From positions 2,728,001 through 2,792,000 of the forward strand of contig NZ_JAUSXB010000001.1 of assembly GCF_030823375.1 (NCBI RefSeq): 64,000 bases of DNA, written 5' to 3'. Below are positions 16,120-25,637 of this stretch, piece by piece. The stretch's first letter is position 1. The number at the start of each line of letters is the position of its first letter. Under the pieces are notes generated by a model. It searched no databases. It was given only the letters and a program-made list of their open reading frames with translations, and was not told the origin of the DNA. A program made the position numbers and the translations under genes. This stretch comes from Pseudarthrobacter siccitolerans. Lineage in GTDB: Bacteria; Actinomycetota; Actinomycetes; Actinomycetales; Micrococcaceae.

Positions 16120-16296
16120 ATGCGCGCTCCCGCCCGGTTGCTTCCACGCGAACCACAGCAGTTCCGGCTGCCGGCCGCGGCACAGGCCTTCCCGCTCACG
16201 GCCGCGGTGGCCGGGCCCATGGGCCGCTACGACAGCGGGGACCACTACGAGCTGGTGCTCGGCCTGCTGCTTAAAGGGATGGCCGGCAACATTTAG
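16120..16296 (+). pseudogene. Possible C-terminal remnant of a TetR-family regulator
   Basis: A 58-codon open segment begins at ATG 16120 directly after an in-frame TGA and ends in GPMGRYDSGDHYELVLGLLLKGMAGNI. The pattern of a helix with aromatic and Leu residues at the very end is common in TetR/AcrR proteins. No DNA-binding helix-turn-helix is present. It is divergent from the alpha/beta hydrolase at 16085, where such a regulator would be expected. Low confidence. Confidence 0.35.
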
Positions 16297-16529
16297 CGTT
16301 GGAGCTCCAGCGCCCGCTTCTGCCGTGCCGAGATGCTCGACACGTAGCCGCAGTTGGTGCACGTGATCCGGTAGGACCGCGAGGTGGTGAATACGGGGAT
16401 GAAGAACAGGGTGAACTTCGTGGCCCGCTCCTCAAGGTGGTGGTGCACGAAGGACCCGCAGTTCCGGCAGGTAGCGGGCTTGCCGGCCATGGCCTTGAGC
16501 ACTGTCTTGAATCCGAAGAGAAGGAGCAC
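16293..16529 (-). CDS. Zinc-ribbon domain protein
   Basis: A 78-residue protein from GTG 16529, chosen because AAAGG lies upstream and the first residues (VLLLFGFKTVLKA) are typical of this small family. It has two Cys pairs, CRNCG (about 21-25) and CTNCG (about 57-61), expected to bind one zinc. Between them is a hydrophobic TLFFIPVFTTSRSY segment that could touch the membrane. Stands alone, divergent from the GGDEF gene. Function unknown. Confidence 0.75.
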   Translation of the reverse strand: MLLLFGFKTVLKAMAGKPATCRNCGSFVHHHLEERATKFTLFFIPVFTTSRSYRITCTNCGYVSSISARQKRALELQR

Positions 16530-16667
16530 GTTTTGCCTTTCTGGATGGTCCTGCGGGCTATCCCACAACTTTAGGCCCTGCCGGCCCAAGGGTTTGCCCT
16601 GACAGGTTCCCGGACCGGTGCCATACTTAGGCAGCACGCTATTCCTTATCGGGGGGACTTCGGCTAA

Positions 16668-17819
16668 ATGGTTCTGGATACCGCGACCCTGCGGATCGCG
16701 TTTGGCCTGATGGCCCTGGTTTTGGTGCTCCTTTTCTACTTCTCCGCATACCGGATCACGCGCTCGCCGTACAGCGGCTGGTGGTGCCTGGCGCTGGTGT
16801 TTTTCCTCTCCGGATCCGCGTCCTTCCTGCTGGACGGTACGCCGCACCAGGTCTGGGCCAACCCGCTGGGCAACGTCCTGCTGGTCCACGGCGGCGTGGC
16901 GGTCTGGGCAGGTGCGCGCTCGCTGCGGACAGTCCCGCCGATCAAATGGGCCTTCACCGGGATCCCGCTGGTCACCCTGGTGGCCTCCGTCCTGGACAAC
17001 CCGGCCACCAACACCTGGTCCGGCGGCCCTGTGTTCCTGGCGGCCATGAGCCTCACGGTCGGGCTCGCGTCCCGCGAGCTGTGGCGCCTGGAGCCCGGAT
17101 ATTCGCGCGTCCGGATTCCTATGGCCGTGGCGGCCGGCGGCCTGGCGGCCTTCTATTTCCTGCGCTGGCTGGTTTTCCTGGTGGAAGGCCAGAACGGCCC
17201 CACCTTCGTTACGGTCTTCGGCTCCGCCGTCACCACCTTGGTGACCATGGTGCTGCTGGTGGTCGTCTCTTTCAGCATGGCCGCCCTCAGCAGCGAACAG
17301 CAGACCAGGGCACTCCGGGTAGTGGCCTCCCGTGACGATCTCACCGGGCTGCTCAACCGGAAGGCCTTCCTGGACCTGGCGGCCGAGCAGTTAGCGGACC
17401 GCAGCACCACACGCGGCTCCGGCACCCTCATCCTGGCCGACCTGGATCATTTCAAGTCCGTCAACGATACATACGGCCACGCCGCCGGAGACACAGCCCT
17501 GCAGTCCTTTGCTGATGCCTGCATGGCCACCGTCCGGTCCACTGACCTGGTGGGTCGGTACGGCGGCGAGGAGTTTGTCCTCTTCCTGCCCGGAACCAAC
17601 CCGGAACGGGCAGAGAACATTGCCGAGGAGATCAGCCGCCGCTTGGCCGCTGCCCCCACGGTGGACGGGATGGAGATGCCCACCGTCAGTTACGGGATCT
17701 CCACCTACGACGCCGGCACTACAGACGTGGACGGCCTCATCGCCGCCGCGGATGACGCCCTGTACATGGCCAAGTCACTGGGCAGGAACCGTACGGCGCG
17801 CAGCGACATGACCCGCTAG
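16668..17819 (+). CDS. Membrane-bound diguanylate cyclase (GGDEF)
   Basis: The 383-residue protein has about six hydrophobic segments in residues 1-200, then a GGDEF domain (about 215-375) starting at DDLTGLLNRKAFLDL. The active site is RYGGEEF, and an RSTD five residues before it forms the inhibitory I-site (RxxD), so product feedback is likely. It should make cyclic di-GMP from two GTP. No EAL domain is attached. The N-terminal membrane part is the probable sensor; its signal is unknown. It converges on the SulP gene. Confidence 0.9.
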   Translation: MVLDTATLRIAFGLMALVLVLLFYFSAYRITRSPYSGWWCLALVFFLSGSASFLLDGTPHQVWANPLGNVLLVHGGVAVWAGARSLRTVPPIKWAFTGIPLVTLVASVLDNPATNTWSGGPVFLAAMSLTVGLASRELWRLEPGYSRVRIPMAVAAGGLAAFYFLRWLVFLVEGQNGPTFVTVFGSAVTTLVTMVLLVVVSFSMAALSSEQQTRALRVVASRDDLTGLLNRKAFLDLAAEQLADRSTTRGSGTLILADLDHFKSVNDTYGHAAGDTALQSFADACMATVRSTDLVGRYGGEEFVLFLPGTNPERAENIAEEISRRLAAAPTVDGMEMPTVSYGISTYDAGTTDVDGLIAAADDALYMAKSLGRNRTARSDMTR

Positions 17820-17883
17820 GAACCGCCTGGACCGTCTACGGAATCGGCTGGGCGCCGCCGGCCATGTCCGCTCACCAGACCGG

Positions 17884-19446
17884 TCAGGCCACCAAGTGTC
17901 CGGTGAGGCGGCGGTGGAAGCCGGTGCTGCGCTCATCAAGCCCTTGGATGGTGACGGTGGCCCCGTGGGCTGCGTATTTCGTTTCGATGGAATCCAGGGC
18001 GGCGACAGTTGAGGCGTCCCAGATCTGGGCGCGGCTCAGGTCGATGGTCACGGTGCCTGGGTCGTCGGCGTATGCGAAATGCTCCACGAGGTCATTACTG
18101 CTCCCGAAGAACAGCGGCCCCACCACGTCGTAGCGCACGCTTTCACCGTCGCCGGCCACGGTCCGGTCAACGCTGATGACGTGGGCCACCCGGCGCGCGA
18201 ACAGGACCATCGCCAGGACGACGCCGACGAGGACGCCATAAGCGAGGTTTCCGGTGAGGACCACTACCGCGACGGTGACGACCATGACGATCGTCTCCGG
18301 TAGGGGCATCCTTTTCAGGGTGGCCGGCTTCACGCTGTGCCAGTCGACGGTGGTGACAGCGACGACCATCATGACCGCGGCAAGGGCCACCATGGGGATT
18401 TGTCCCATGACAGAGCTGAGTCCGGTTACAAGTGCCAGCAGAAACAGCCCCGCTACGAATGTCGAAATCCGGGTACGTGCCTGGCCGGTTTTCACATTGA
18501 GGACAGTCTGGCCAATCATCGCGCAGCCGGCAATGCCGCCGTAGAAGCCGGCAAGGATGTTCGAAACGCCCAAGGCCCACGACTCGCGGCCCTTGTGCGA
18601 GGGTGTGTCGGTGATGTCATCGACGAGTTTCGCCGTGAGGAGGGTCTCCATGAGGCCGACGAACGCCACACTCAGCGCAGTGGGCAAGACCAGTTGGAAG
18701 GTCTCGAGGTTCAGCGGAAACAGGAAAGGGGTGAGCCCGGGCATCTTGCCGGTGAGCGGGCCCTCGTCCGAAACATTTGGAACGGCGAGGCCGGCAACTA
18801 TGACAATCGCAGTGACGGCCACGATGGCAACCAGCGGCGACGGGACCACCTTGGTTAAGCGCGGAAGGATGAAAATAATGGCCAATGTCAGGGCGAACAG
18901 TATGTAGGCGAGCCACGGGACGTTGAGTACGTGGGGCACCTGCGCCATGAAGATCAGCACACCCAGGGCGTTGACGAACCCGATCATCACCGACCGCGGG
19001 ATGAAGCGCATCAGGCGTGCAAGGCCGGCGAATCCAAAGACCACCTGGATCACACCAGCCAGGAGCACCGCCGGTAAAACATACTGGACACCGTGCTCAT
19101 GCACGAGCGGGGCGATCACGAGGGCAACGGACCCTGCTGCCGCGGTAACCATTCCGGGCCGCCCGCCAAGGATCGACATGGCCAGGGCCAACACGATGGA
19201 GGCCACAAGACTCACCATGGGATCAACCCCGGCAACGATCGAGAATGAAATCACTTCCGGGACCAAGGCCAGGGTGGTCACCATTCCGGCGAGGACTTCG
19301 CGGGAAAGTTGCCGTGGCGAGCGAAGGGCCGTGCGAACCGTGATCGGTTGCCGAAGAGGGCGGGGGCGGTCGGCGACAGCCAAGGAGCGGCTCCAGGGGC
19401 TCGGCTCTCTGTAAAGAGCGGTGTGGGGGATCGCTGCACGCCACAT
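17884..19446 (-). CDS. SulP family anion transporter with STAS domain
   Basis: The 520-residue protein has about ten to twelve membrane segments (for example VSLVASIVLALAMSILGG and SVAFVGLMETLLTAKLVDDI), the SulP core, and a C-terminal STAS domain at about 420-520 (TVTIDLSRAQIWDASTVAAL). Family members move sulfate, bicarbonate or dicarboxylates with H+ or Na+. The ATG at 19446 has no visible ribosome site; a TTG at 19383 preceded by GGAG may be the true start. No sulfate-assimilation genes are near, so the substrate is open. Confidence 0.87.
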   Translation of the reverse strand: MWRAAIPHTALYREPSPWSRSLAVADRPRPLRQPITVRTALRSPRQLSREVLAGMVTTLALVPEVISFSIVAGVDPMVSLVASIVLALAMSILGGRPGMVTAAAGSVALVIAPLVHEHGVQYVLPAVLLAGVIQVVFGFAGLARLMRFIPRSVMIGFVNALGVLIFMAQVPHVLNVPWLAYILFALTLAIIFILPRLTKVVPSPLVAIVAVTAIVIVAGLAVPNVSDEGPLTGKMPGLTPFLFPLNLETFQLVLPTALSVAFVGLMETLLTAKLVDDITDTPSHKGRESWALGVSNILAGFYGGIAGCAMIGQTVLNVKTGQARTRISTFVAGLFLLALVTGLSSVMGQIPMVALAAVMMVVAVTTVDWHSVKPATLKRMPLPETIVMVVTVAVVVLTGNLAYGVLVGVVLAMVLFARRVAHVISVDRTVAGDGESVRYDVVGPLFFGSSNDLVEHFAYADDPGTVTIDLSRAQIWDASTVAALDSIETKYAAHGATVTIQGLDERSTGFHRRLTGHLVA

Positions 19447-19657
19447 TGCGTGCGGTCCAGCCCCATCATGGAAGAGAGCCGGGGTGCAAAGGGGATGCGC
19501 CGGTGACTTTCGGCTGCAGGTTCAAGATTACCCTGACGCGAGAAGGGGGACGTCATCCGGGAGCACGCTGAATCCCGGCTGATAAAATGGCCAAGTTGCA
19601 GGGCGGCCTTTTTCGCTGGTGCAGCCAGCGCCGTAACGAAGTAGGGGACCAACACAC

Positions 19658-21241
19658 ATGACGGCAGGCGGTGCACACCTCGGGACGTCGGAAAGCCAGC
19701 CTGGCGCGCCGGCCATGGCGGTCGCCGCGCCTGCAAAGCGCCGGGCCTACGTGGCAACCATTGAAGGATTCCTCGGCGCCCTCATGATGTTCGTCGGTTC
19801 GATCGGCACCGGCTGGATCGCCAACGGCTCGCCTATGATCCGCCAGCCTGTCGTCATCGCACTGCGCACCGAGGGCTGGGGTGTAACAGTGTCCACGGTG
19901 CTGCTGACGGTGGGTGCCATGGTGCTGATGCGTTCGTGGCTTCGCCTGGGCCAGCGGCTTTCGGACTGGGGCGCGTCGTCGCTGCGGTCCGTCGTGATCG
20001 CCATCTCCGCCTGGTCCCTACCGCTGCTCTTCTGCGTGCCGGTCTTCTCCCGTGACGTCTATGCGTACACCGGCCAGGGCCGGCTGGTGATGGAAGGCCA
20101 AAACCCCTACCAAGTGGGCATCTCCACACTCAACAACTGGTTCGCGCTCGGCGCGGACCCGGCCTGGGCCGAAAACAGGACCCCCTACGGCCCCTACTTC
20201 CTGTGGCTGGCACGTGCCGTCGTCGGCCTGACCGGCGCGCAGCCGGACGCGTCCGTACTGCTCTTCCGGCTCCTGGCCGGGGTGGGCGTCCTGCTCTGCG
20301 TGATCTACGTGCCCAAACTCGCGGAACTGCACGGCATCAACGGGGCGCGCGCACTCTGGATCGCCGTGGCCAACCCCCTGTTCCTGATCAGCTTCATCGC
20401 CAGCGCCCACAACGACGCACTCATGGTGGGACTCGCCGTCGCCGGCGTCTACTTCGCGGCCACCCGCCGCTACCTGCTGGGCATCCTGCTGGTCACCGCG
20501 TCCATAGGCATCAAGCCCATCACCGTGCTCCTGCTGCCGTTCGTCGGCGTCATGTGGGCAGGCCCCTCCGCGTCCTGGCCGCGAAAGTTCCTGGTCTGGG
20601 GTGCGACGGCAGGGATCAGCTTCGGCGTGCTGGCCGTCAGTGGGATCCCGTACAACCTTGGCCTCGGCTGGACCTGGGCCATCATGGACGCCACCCCCGG
20701 CTACACGGGCTACTCACCCTCGGGTTTCCTGGGCCAGCAGGTGGAGTCCCTGGCCAATGTCCTGGGGCTGCCAGGCGGCACGTTCGCCACCCTGCTGCGG
20801 ACCGGCATGAAATATGCGGCGATCGGTTTGGTACTGCTGCTGATGTTCCGCGGTGACTACTCCCGGGCGGTGCGGCGGATGGCCCTGGCGTTCACCGCCG
20901 TGGTGATGCTCTCACCCATCATCCAGCCCTGGTACATCCTCTGGTTCGTGCCGTTCCTGGCCGTCACCGGCATCCGTGACGACTGGCAGATCAGGTCCTT
21001 CTACGTTGCCGTCACGTTCTTTGTGGTGTTCGGGGCGCAGGACCAGCTCTCCGTGTGGTCCTTCGTCGAACTGCCCATCGACGCGTCGTCGCTGGCATTC
21101 ATTACCGCCCTGGCATTCACGTTCTACCTTCTATTCCTCGACGCGCATACACGCAAGCTGCTCATCGAGGCCAAGCCTTGGGACCTGGCCAAGCGGGGCT
21201 GGAACCGGGTTCTCGACTGGCGTGCTGCGCGGGCCGGCTGA
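19658..21241 (+). CDS. mptB: Polyprenol-phosphomannose-dependent alpha-1,6-mannosyltransferase (MptB-like)
   Basis: The 527-residue GT-C enzyme has about 12 or more membrane helices. The loop after the first helices contains FSRDVYAYTGQGRLVMEGQNPY (about 127-148), with the acidic RDVYAY motif typical of MptA/MptB. ASAHNDALMVGLAV follows later. These enzymes elongate the alpha-1,6-mannan core of lipomannan on the outer membrane face, using decaprenyl- or polyprenyl-phosphomannose. It is followed on the opposite strand by two GT87-like enzymes that may add further mannoses. Confidence 0.85.
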   Translation: MTAGGAHLGTSESQPGAPAMAVAAPAKRRAYVATIEGFLGALMMFVGSIGTGWIANGSPMIRQPVVIALRTEGWGVTVSTVLLTVGAMVLMRSWLRLGQRLSDWGASSLRSVVIAISAWSLPLLFCVPVFSRDVYAYTGQGRLVMEGQNPYQVGISTLNNWFALGADPAWAENRTPYGPYFLWLARAVVGLTGAQPDASVLLFRLLAGVGVLLCVIYVPKLAELHGINGARALWIAVANPLFLISFIASAHNDALMVGLAVAGVYFAATRRYLLGILLVTASIGIKPITVLLLPFVGVMWAGPSASWPRKFLVWGATAGISFGVLAVSGIPYNLGLGWTWAIMDATPGYTGYSPSGFLGQQVESLANVLGLPGGTFATLLRTGMKYAAIGLVLLLMFRGDYSRAVRRMALAFTAVVMLSPIIQPWYILWFVPFLAVTGIRDDWQIRSFYVAVTFFVVFGAQDQLSVWSFVELPIDASSLAFITALAFTFYLLFLDAHTRKLLIEAKPWDLAKRGWNRVLDWRAARAG

Positions 21242-21312
21242 CCAGCCGGGCTCAACCAGTAGGCCTGAACCAGCCGGGCCCAACCCGGCGAACCTGAAGG
21301 ACCCTGCTTGGG

Positions 21313-22548
21313 CTAGGCGCCTGCAGGCACCGCTGCCGGGGACTTCCGGCCCAGTTCCGCGGTCCGTTTGACCGACCACCACAGCAGCACCACCAGGAGC
21401 ACGTTGCGGGTGGTGAGGATGGCGGCCATCACCGGGTGGGCGTGGATGAGCGGGGTGTAGAACAGCGGGTAGATCACGAAGGTAGTGATGGCGATCCCCA
21501 TCAGCAGGGCGGCCGGGACCTTCCACCGGTTCCAGTCGTGGGTGAGGCCGGCGATGATCACCGGCGCCAGCCAGATGATGAACTGCGGGGAACCCACCTT
21601 GTTGAACACGATGAACGCGGTGACCATCATGAGGGAACCCTCAAGGAACAGTTCCTCCCGCTCGGCGCCGCGGTTCAGGGCGCGGACCAGCAGGATGGCG
21701 GCTCCCACCGCGGCCAGGATCAGCAGCGGCTGCATCAGGAAGGCGGCCGTTCCGGCGCCGGGACCGTAGACCTCCGTGGAGTTGATGGCGGTGTTGTCCG
21801 CCATTTTGGAACCCGCAATGTTGAAGACACTCAGCCACACCCATGGCGTGGAGAAGGTGGCCTCCAGCTGCATGCCGCGCTCGCCTTGGTTCAGGAGGAA
21901 GTCCAGAACGTGCCGCAGCCCGCCGGACAGCCAGGTTCCGAGCGTCACCACGGCGGTCACGGCGACGCCGGTGAGGACCACCTGGATCCGCTTCCGGCTG
22001 GCAATCACGATGGGCACCAGGACGGCTGCCGGCCACACTTTGATCCAGGTGGCGATGCTGAGCAGGACAGCGGCCACGACGGGCCGCTGCGCCGCATACA
22101 GCAGCGCGATCAACACGATCGGGGCGGTGATGCCTTCCACGCGCGCGAAGCTGAGGTAGCCCATAAACACGGTGAAGAAGAGCCACCACCAGGCCGGGGC
22201 GACGCCGCTCACTTTCCGCGGCCCGCGCGTCAGGAAGGCAAGTCCGACGGCGTTGAGGGCCGTGATGATCAGGAACCACACCAGCAGGTACAGGCTTGGC
22301 CCGGCGATGTTCGCGAGGAAGATGGGGAGCTGGGCCAGTACCGGGTACACCCAGGGGCTGATTTTTCCGTCCAGGTCCTGCGGGTTGTAGCCGTCCTGGG
22401 CCCATTGGCGGTACTGCTCGGTGTCACTGAAGGTGCCGCCGTTGAGGAAAAAGGACGCCATCCAGCCCAGGAAGTAGAGATGGACGACGGCGAAACCCCA
22501 CCACACGCTCGATGGGCGGGCAAACCAGTCCACCACCTTGGCGGGCAC
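21313..22548 (-). CDS. GT87/DUF2029 family membrane glycosyltransferase
   Basis: At least 411 residues with about ten membrane helices. An early loop (NGGTFSDTEQYRQWAQDGYNPQDL) resembles the catalytic loop of GT-C enzymes with its acidic residue. It is paralogous to the next gene upstream: both share SPWVYPVLAQLPI-type, WWLVFTF-type and FNKVGSPQFIIWL motifs. GTG 22548 is used here, but the frame stays open and similar to the paralogue back to an ATT at 22596, one base after the upstream stop. Likely uses polyprenyl-phosphomannose; the acceptor is unknown. Confidence 0.8.
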   Translation of the reverse strand: MPAKVVDWFARPSSVWWGFAVVHLYFLGWMASFFLNGGTFSDTEQYRQWAQDGYNPQDLDGKISPWVYPVLAQLPIFLANIAGPSLYLLVWFLIITALNAVGLAFLTRGPRKVSGVAPAWWWLFFTVFMGYLSFARVEGITAPIVLIALLYAAQRPVVAAVLLSIATWIKVWPAAVLVPIVIASRKRIQVVLTGVAVTAVVTLGTWLSGGLRHVLDFLLNQGERGMQLEATFSTPWVWLSVFNIAGSKMADNTAINSTEVYGPGAGTAAFLMQPLLILAAVGAAILLVRALNRGAEREELFLEGSLMMVTAFIVFNKVGSPQFIIWLAPVIIAGLTHDWNRWKVPAALLMGIAITTFVIYPLFYTPLIHAHPVMAAILTTRNVLLVVLLWWSVKRTAELGRKSPAAVPAGA

Positions 22549-22597
22549 GACTTTGGTGCGGGCGGTGACCAGGCGGTCAAAGAACTTCGTGGAAATC

Positions 22598-23989
22598 TCA
22601 GGACTCCTTGAGCGCGGGAGTGGCTGCGGGCGTCTTTTTGCCCAGCAGGTAGAGGCGCCGGACGCTCCACAGGAACAGGACCACCAGGAGGATGTTGCGG
22701 ATGGTCAGCACCAGGGCCATCCACGGGTTGTTGTGGCTGAGGGCGTCGTAGAACAGGGGGTAGATGAAGTAGGTGGCCACCGCGATAACGATCAGCATGG
22801 CGGCCGGGACCCGCCATTCACGCCAGTTGTATGCCAGGCCGACGGCGACTGCAGGGCCGAGCCACACCATGAACTGGGGGGAACCCACCTTGTTGAAGAC
22901 CACGAACGCGGTGGCGAGGGTGAGGGCGCCGGCCAGGAGCAGCCCGGTACGGTCCACCCCGCCGCTGATTTTTCCGTTATGCAACGCCCAGAACGTCAGG
23001 CCGGCCACCAGCAGCGCCGCCAGGACCAGGAGGGGCTGCATCAGCACGGACATCAGCGCCGTGCCGGGGCCGTCTACCTGCATGGAGTTGATGTCGGTGT
23101 TCATGTACATCCGGGAGCCGCCCACGTTCAGGACGGACAGCCAGAGCCACGGGGTGGTGAAGGTGGCCTCGAGCTGCATGCCGCGGTCGCCCTGCTGAGT
23201 GAGGAAGTTCAGCAGCTTGGGGACGCTGCCCACTGCTGCTGCCAGCGCCACGACGCCGGCCGTCGTCGTTATTCCGGCAAGCACCACCAGGATCCGGTTC
23301 CGGACCACGGCGAACAGGGCCAGCATGATGGCGGCAGGCCAGACCTTCACCCAGGTGCCTACGGCCAGCAGGAGGGAGGCGATGAACGGCCGGCCCACAC
23401 CGTAGGCGAGGGCGACGAGGACCAGGGGGGCGGTGAGGCCGTCGACGCGGGCGAACCCGAGCCACCCCATCAGAAACGTGAACACGAGCCACCACCAGCC
23501 GGCGGGAATGGCGTTTTGGTCGCGGCCGCGGTTGGTCAGCTTCAGCAGTGCCCAGGCATTGAGCAGGGTGGTCATCAGGACCCACAGGAAGAAGAAGGGT
23601 CCCGGCCCGGCGATGCCGGCGATGGCCATAGGGATCAGCGCGAGGATGGGGTAGACCCAGGGACTGGGGCCGCCGGTGAGGTTGGCGTCGTTGAAGCCGG
23701 CCAGGGCCCAGTCGCGGTAGATGAAGGTATCACTGAACGCTTCGCCGCGCAGTGAGAGGGAGCCGGCGAAGACCAGGAAGACCAGGTGCACCACGATGAA
23801 GCCGGCCAGCAGTCCCCGCCCGGTGTTCAGCAGGTTCCGGGCGGGCTGGGGAAGGATGACGTTGCGGATCCGGGTGAGATTGCCGAAGAAAGCGTCCGTG
23901 GAAATGGCGGGATCCTTGTCAGGTCGTGGCACGCGTATGGTGTTGTGCTGGTGGCTGGGTTCTGCCGCTTGGCGGGTATTCAGGGGCAT
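22598..23989 (-). CDS. GT87/DUF2029 family membrane glycosyltransferase
   Basis: A 463-residue GT-C protein with about ten membrane helices. It shares with the downstream gene the order LSLRGEAFSDTFIYRDWALAG, GGPSPWVYPILALIPMAI, VEATFTTPWLWLSV-like and FNKVGSPQFMVWLGP, so the two arose by duplication. ATG 23989 is chosen over a TTG at 24025. The operon order is this gene, then the paralogue at 22548, with almost no gap. Located opposite the MptB-like gene, it is probably part of lipoglycan assembly; this is inferred from context. Confidence 0.8.
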   Translation of the reverse strand: MPLNTRQAAEPSHQHNTIRVPRPDKDPAISTDAFFGNLTRIRNVILPQPARNLLNTGRGLLAGFIVVHLVFLVFAGSLSLRGEAFSDTFIYRDWALAGFNDANLTGGPSPWVYPILALIPMAIAGIAGPGPFFFLWVLMTTLLNAWALLKLTNRGRDQNAIPAGWWWLVFTFLMGWLGFARVDGLTAPLVLVALAYGVGRPFIASLLLAVGTWVKVWPAAIMLALFAVVRNRILVVLAGITTTAGVVALAAAVGSVPKLLNFLTQQGDRGMQLEATFTTPWLWLSVLNVGGSRMYMNTDINSMQVDGPGTALMSVLMQPLLVLAALLVAGLTFWALHNGKISGGVDRTGLLLAGALTLATAFVVFNKVGSPQFMVWLGPAVAVGLAYNWREWRVPAAMLIVIAVATYFIYPLFYDALSHNNPWMALVLTIRNILLVVLFLWSVRRLYLLGKKTPAATPALKES

Positions 23990-24244
23990 CGGAGCCGTCC
24001 GGGAACAGCTTCCACTCCTGCCCAACTCTAATTCACCGTGCTTTGGCGCCCGTAATTGCAGCGCAGTGGTCCCCTCGCCGGGCCTCTGACCTGCAGTAAC
24101 TTTTTAGTTGATAATTCAAGTTGCTGGTGCTGCGTTGGTGGGGCATCATGAACTGGGCAGTAACATGCCCACCTTCGCCTGCAGCCTTTGGGGAGCGCAG
24201 GTGTTAGATCCGCCCCCTACCCCCAACCAACAAAGGCTAGACCC

Positions 24245-24448
24245 ATGAATTTTCCACTGACCCTCACCGTTGCCGACCGCCAGAGCATGGACAGCGAACT
24301 CGACGCCGCCGTGACCGCTGCCAAGGCGCACGCACTTGCAGAGAAGCGGCACGGCATCCTGGTCACCCGGCACGGCGTTGACAAGTTCACCGTTGCCCTG
24401 AGCGAGGCCGTTCCCTTCGGCCTGACCCGCGAGCACCAGGCCTGGTAG
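24245..24448 (+). CDS. Small hypothetical protein, paralogue of the gene at 52859
   Basis: A 67-residue soluble protein from ATG 24245 (MNFPLTLTVADRQ). The C-terminal half, GILVTRHGVDKFTVALSEAVPFG, is closely similar to GILVTKHGPGRFTVELNDQVPYG in the 83-residue protein at 52859-53110. This defines a small family with a conserved G-I-L-V-T-[KR]-H-G motif. It converges with the glycerate kinase gene, stop to stop seven bases apart. Function unknown. Confidence 0.65.
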   Translation: MNFPLTLTVADRQSMDSELDAAVTAAKAHALAEKRHGILVTRHGVDKFTVALSEAVPFGLTREHQAW

Positions 24449-24454
24449 GCGCCG

Positions 24455-25636
24455 CTACAGCAGGCTTTCGCCAATATCCCGCCCGATCCGGTGCAGCAGT
24501 TCTGCTGAGAGTTCCGGATCCTTGGACGAGTCCTGGTCCGTGTACTCGGCCAGGGTATAGACCCGCGCCAGGGCTATTTCGGACCAGCGCTCCCGCGGGA
24601 GAAGTGAGCGCCCGGCGACGGCGATGATCGGCCTGCCCCCGGAGCGGCGGGCGACGGCGGCCGGCAGCTTCCCGGCCAGCGTCTGTTCGTCGATGCTGCC
24701 CTCGCCCGTGATCACCACGTCGCAAGTGTTTTTGCGGGTGTTGAAGTCCAGCAGGTCCAGGAAGTAGTCCGCGCCGGAGACCTGCCGGGCCCCGAGCAGC
24801 AGGCACGCGTAGCCGATGCCGCCTGCGCTGCCTGCGCCCTCGTGTTCCGCCAGCGCCGCAGCCTCACGGAACCCTGCTTCGGACAACTTCGCCACGAAGT
24901 GCCCCAGCCCCTCATCCAAAGCCGCAACCTCAGCGGCACTGGCACCTTTCTGCGGCCCAAACACTGCGGGAGCGCCGTGCGGGCCACGGAGTGGGTTATG
25001 GACGTCGCTCGCCACGATCAGTTCCGTATCACCCAGTTCCGGAAGCGCAGTCCGCTCGATGCTGTCGATCTGCGCCAGCGCCCGCCCGCTGCCGTAGAGC
25101 TGCCGGCCGTCCCTGTCGCGGAAGCGGTAGCCGAGGGCCGTGAGCATGCCCATCCCGCCGTCGGTGCTGGCGCTGCCGCCCAGGGCCAGGATGATCCTGG
25201 CCGGGTTGAGGCTGAGGGCAAACAGGAAGGCTTCGCCGAAGCCGCGGCTGGACGCCTCCAGTGGTTGCAGCTTTCCGCCGGGAAGCAGCCCCAGCCCGCA
25301 GGTGTTCGCCACCTCCACAACTGCCGTGACGCCGTCGAACGCGATGCCCGCCTGGGCCGGCTGGCCGGTGGGGCCTGCCACGGTGTAGCTGCGGCGGCCG
25401 AAGCCGGAGGCGACGGCGGCATCAACGCTGCCGTCACCTCCGTCCGCCAGCGGGAGCAGTTCGCAGTGAACGGTGCCGGTGACCGTGCCGCTGGCCGCGG
25501 AGAAGCCGGCCGAACCCTTGGCCGAGCGGAGTCCTCCGGCCAGGGCGTCAGCCACTTCGCCGGCGGTGAGGCTGCCTTTGAACTTGTCCGGCGCGATGAG
25601 GGCCCGGATGGTGTGCGGGGCGGTTGCTGCGGTCAT
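24455..25636 (-). CDS. glxK: Glycerate kinase (type I)
   Basis: A 393-residue protein of the glycerate kinase family. RALIAPDKFKGSLTAGEVADAL opens the Rossmann-like part with the APDKFKGS motif, then LPLADGGDGSVDAAV, ALGGSASTDGGMG and GEGSIDEQTLAGKLP follow in family order. It phosphorylates D-glycerate with ATP to 2-phosphoglycerate (or 3-phosphoglycerate in some families). ATG 25636 lies one base after the dctA stop, so the two are an operon. Tartrate dehydrogenase lies upstream, which gives the source of glycerate. Confidence 0.92.
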   Translation of the reverse strand: MTAATAPHTIRALIAPDKFKGSLTAGEVADALAGGLRSAKGSAGFSAASGTVTGTVHCELLPLADGGDGSVDAAVASGFGRRSYTVAGPTGQPAQAGIAFDGVTAVVEVANTCGLGLLPGGKLQPLEASSRGFGEAFLFALSLNPARIILALGGSASTDGGMGMLTALGYRFRDRDGRQLYGSGRALAQIDSIERTALPELGDTELIVASDVHNPLRGPHGAPAVFGPQKGASAAEVAALDEGLGHFVAKLSEAGFREAAALAEHEGAGSAGGIGYACLLLGARQVSGADYFLDLLDFNTRKNTCDVVITGEGSIDEQTLAGKLPAAVARRSGGRPIIAVAGRSLLPRERWSEIALARVYTLAEYTDQDSSKDPELSAELLHRIGRDIGESLL

Positions 25637-25637
25637 G

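Noticed and set aside
24100..24244. Possible riboswitch or small RNA before the 24245 gene
   Set aside because: Only one short stem (TGGGCA/TGCCCA at 24154-24171) is visible, with no conserved aptamer pattern that can be recognised.
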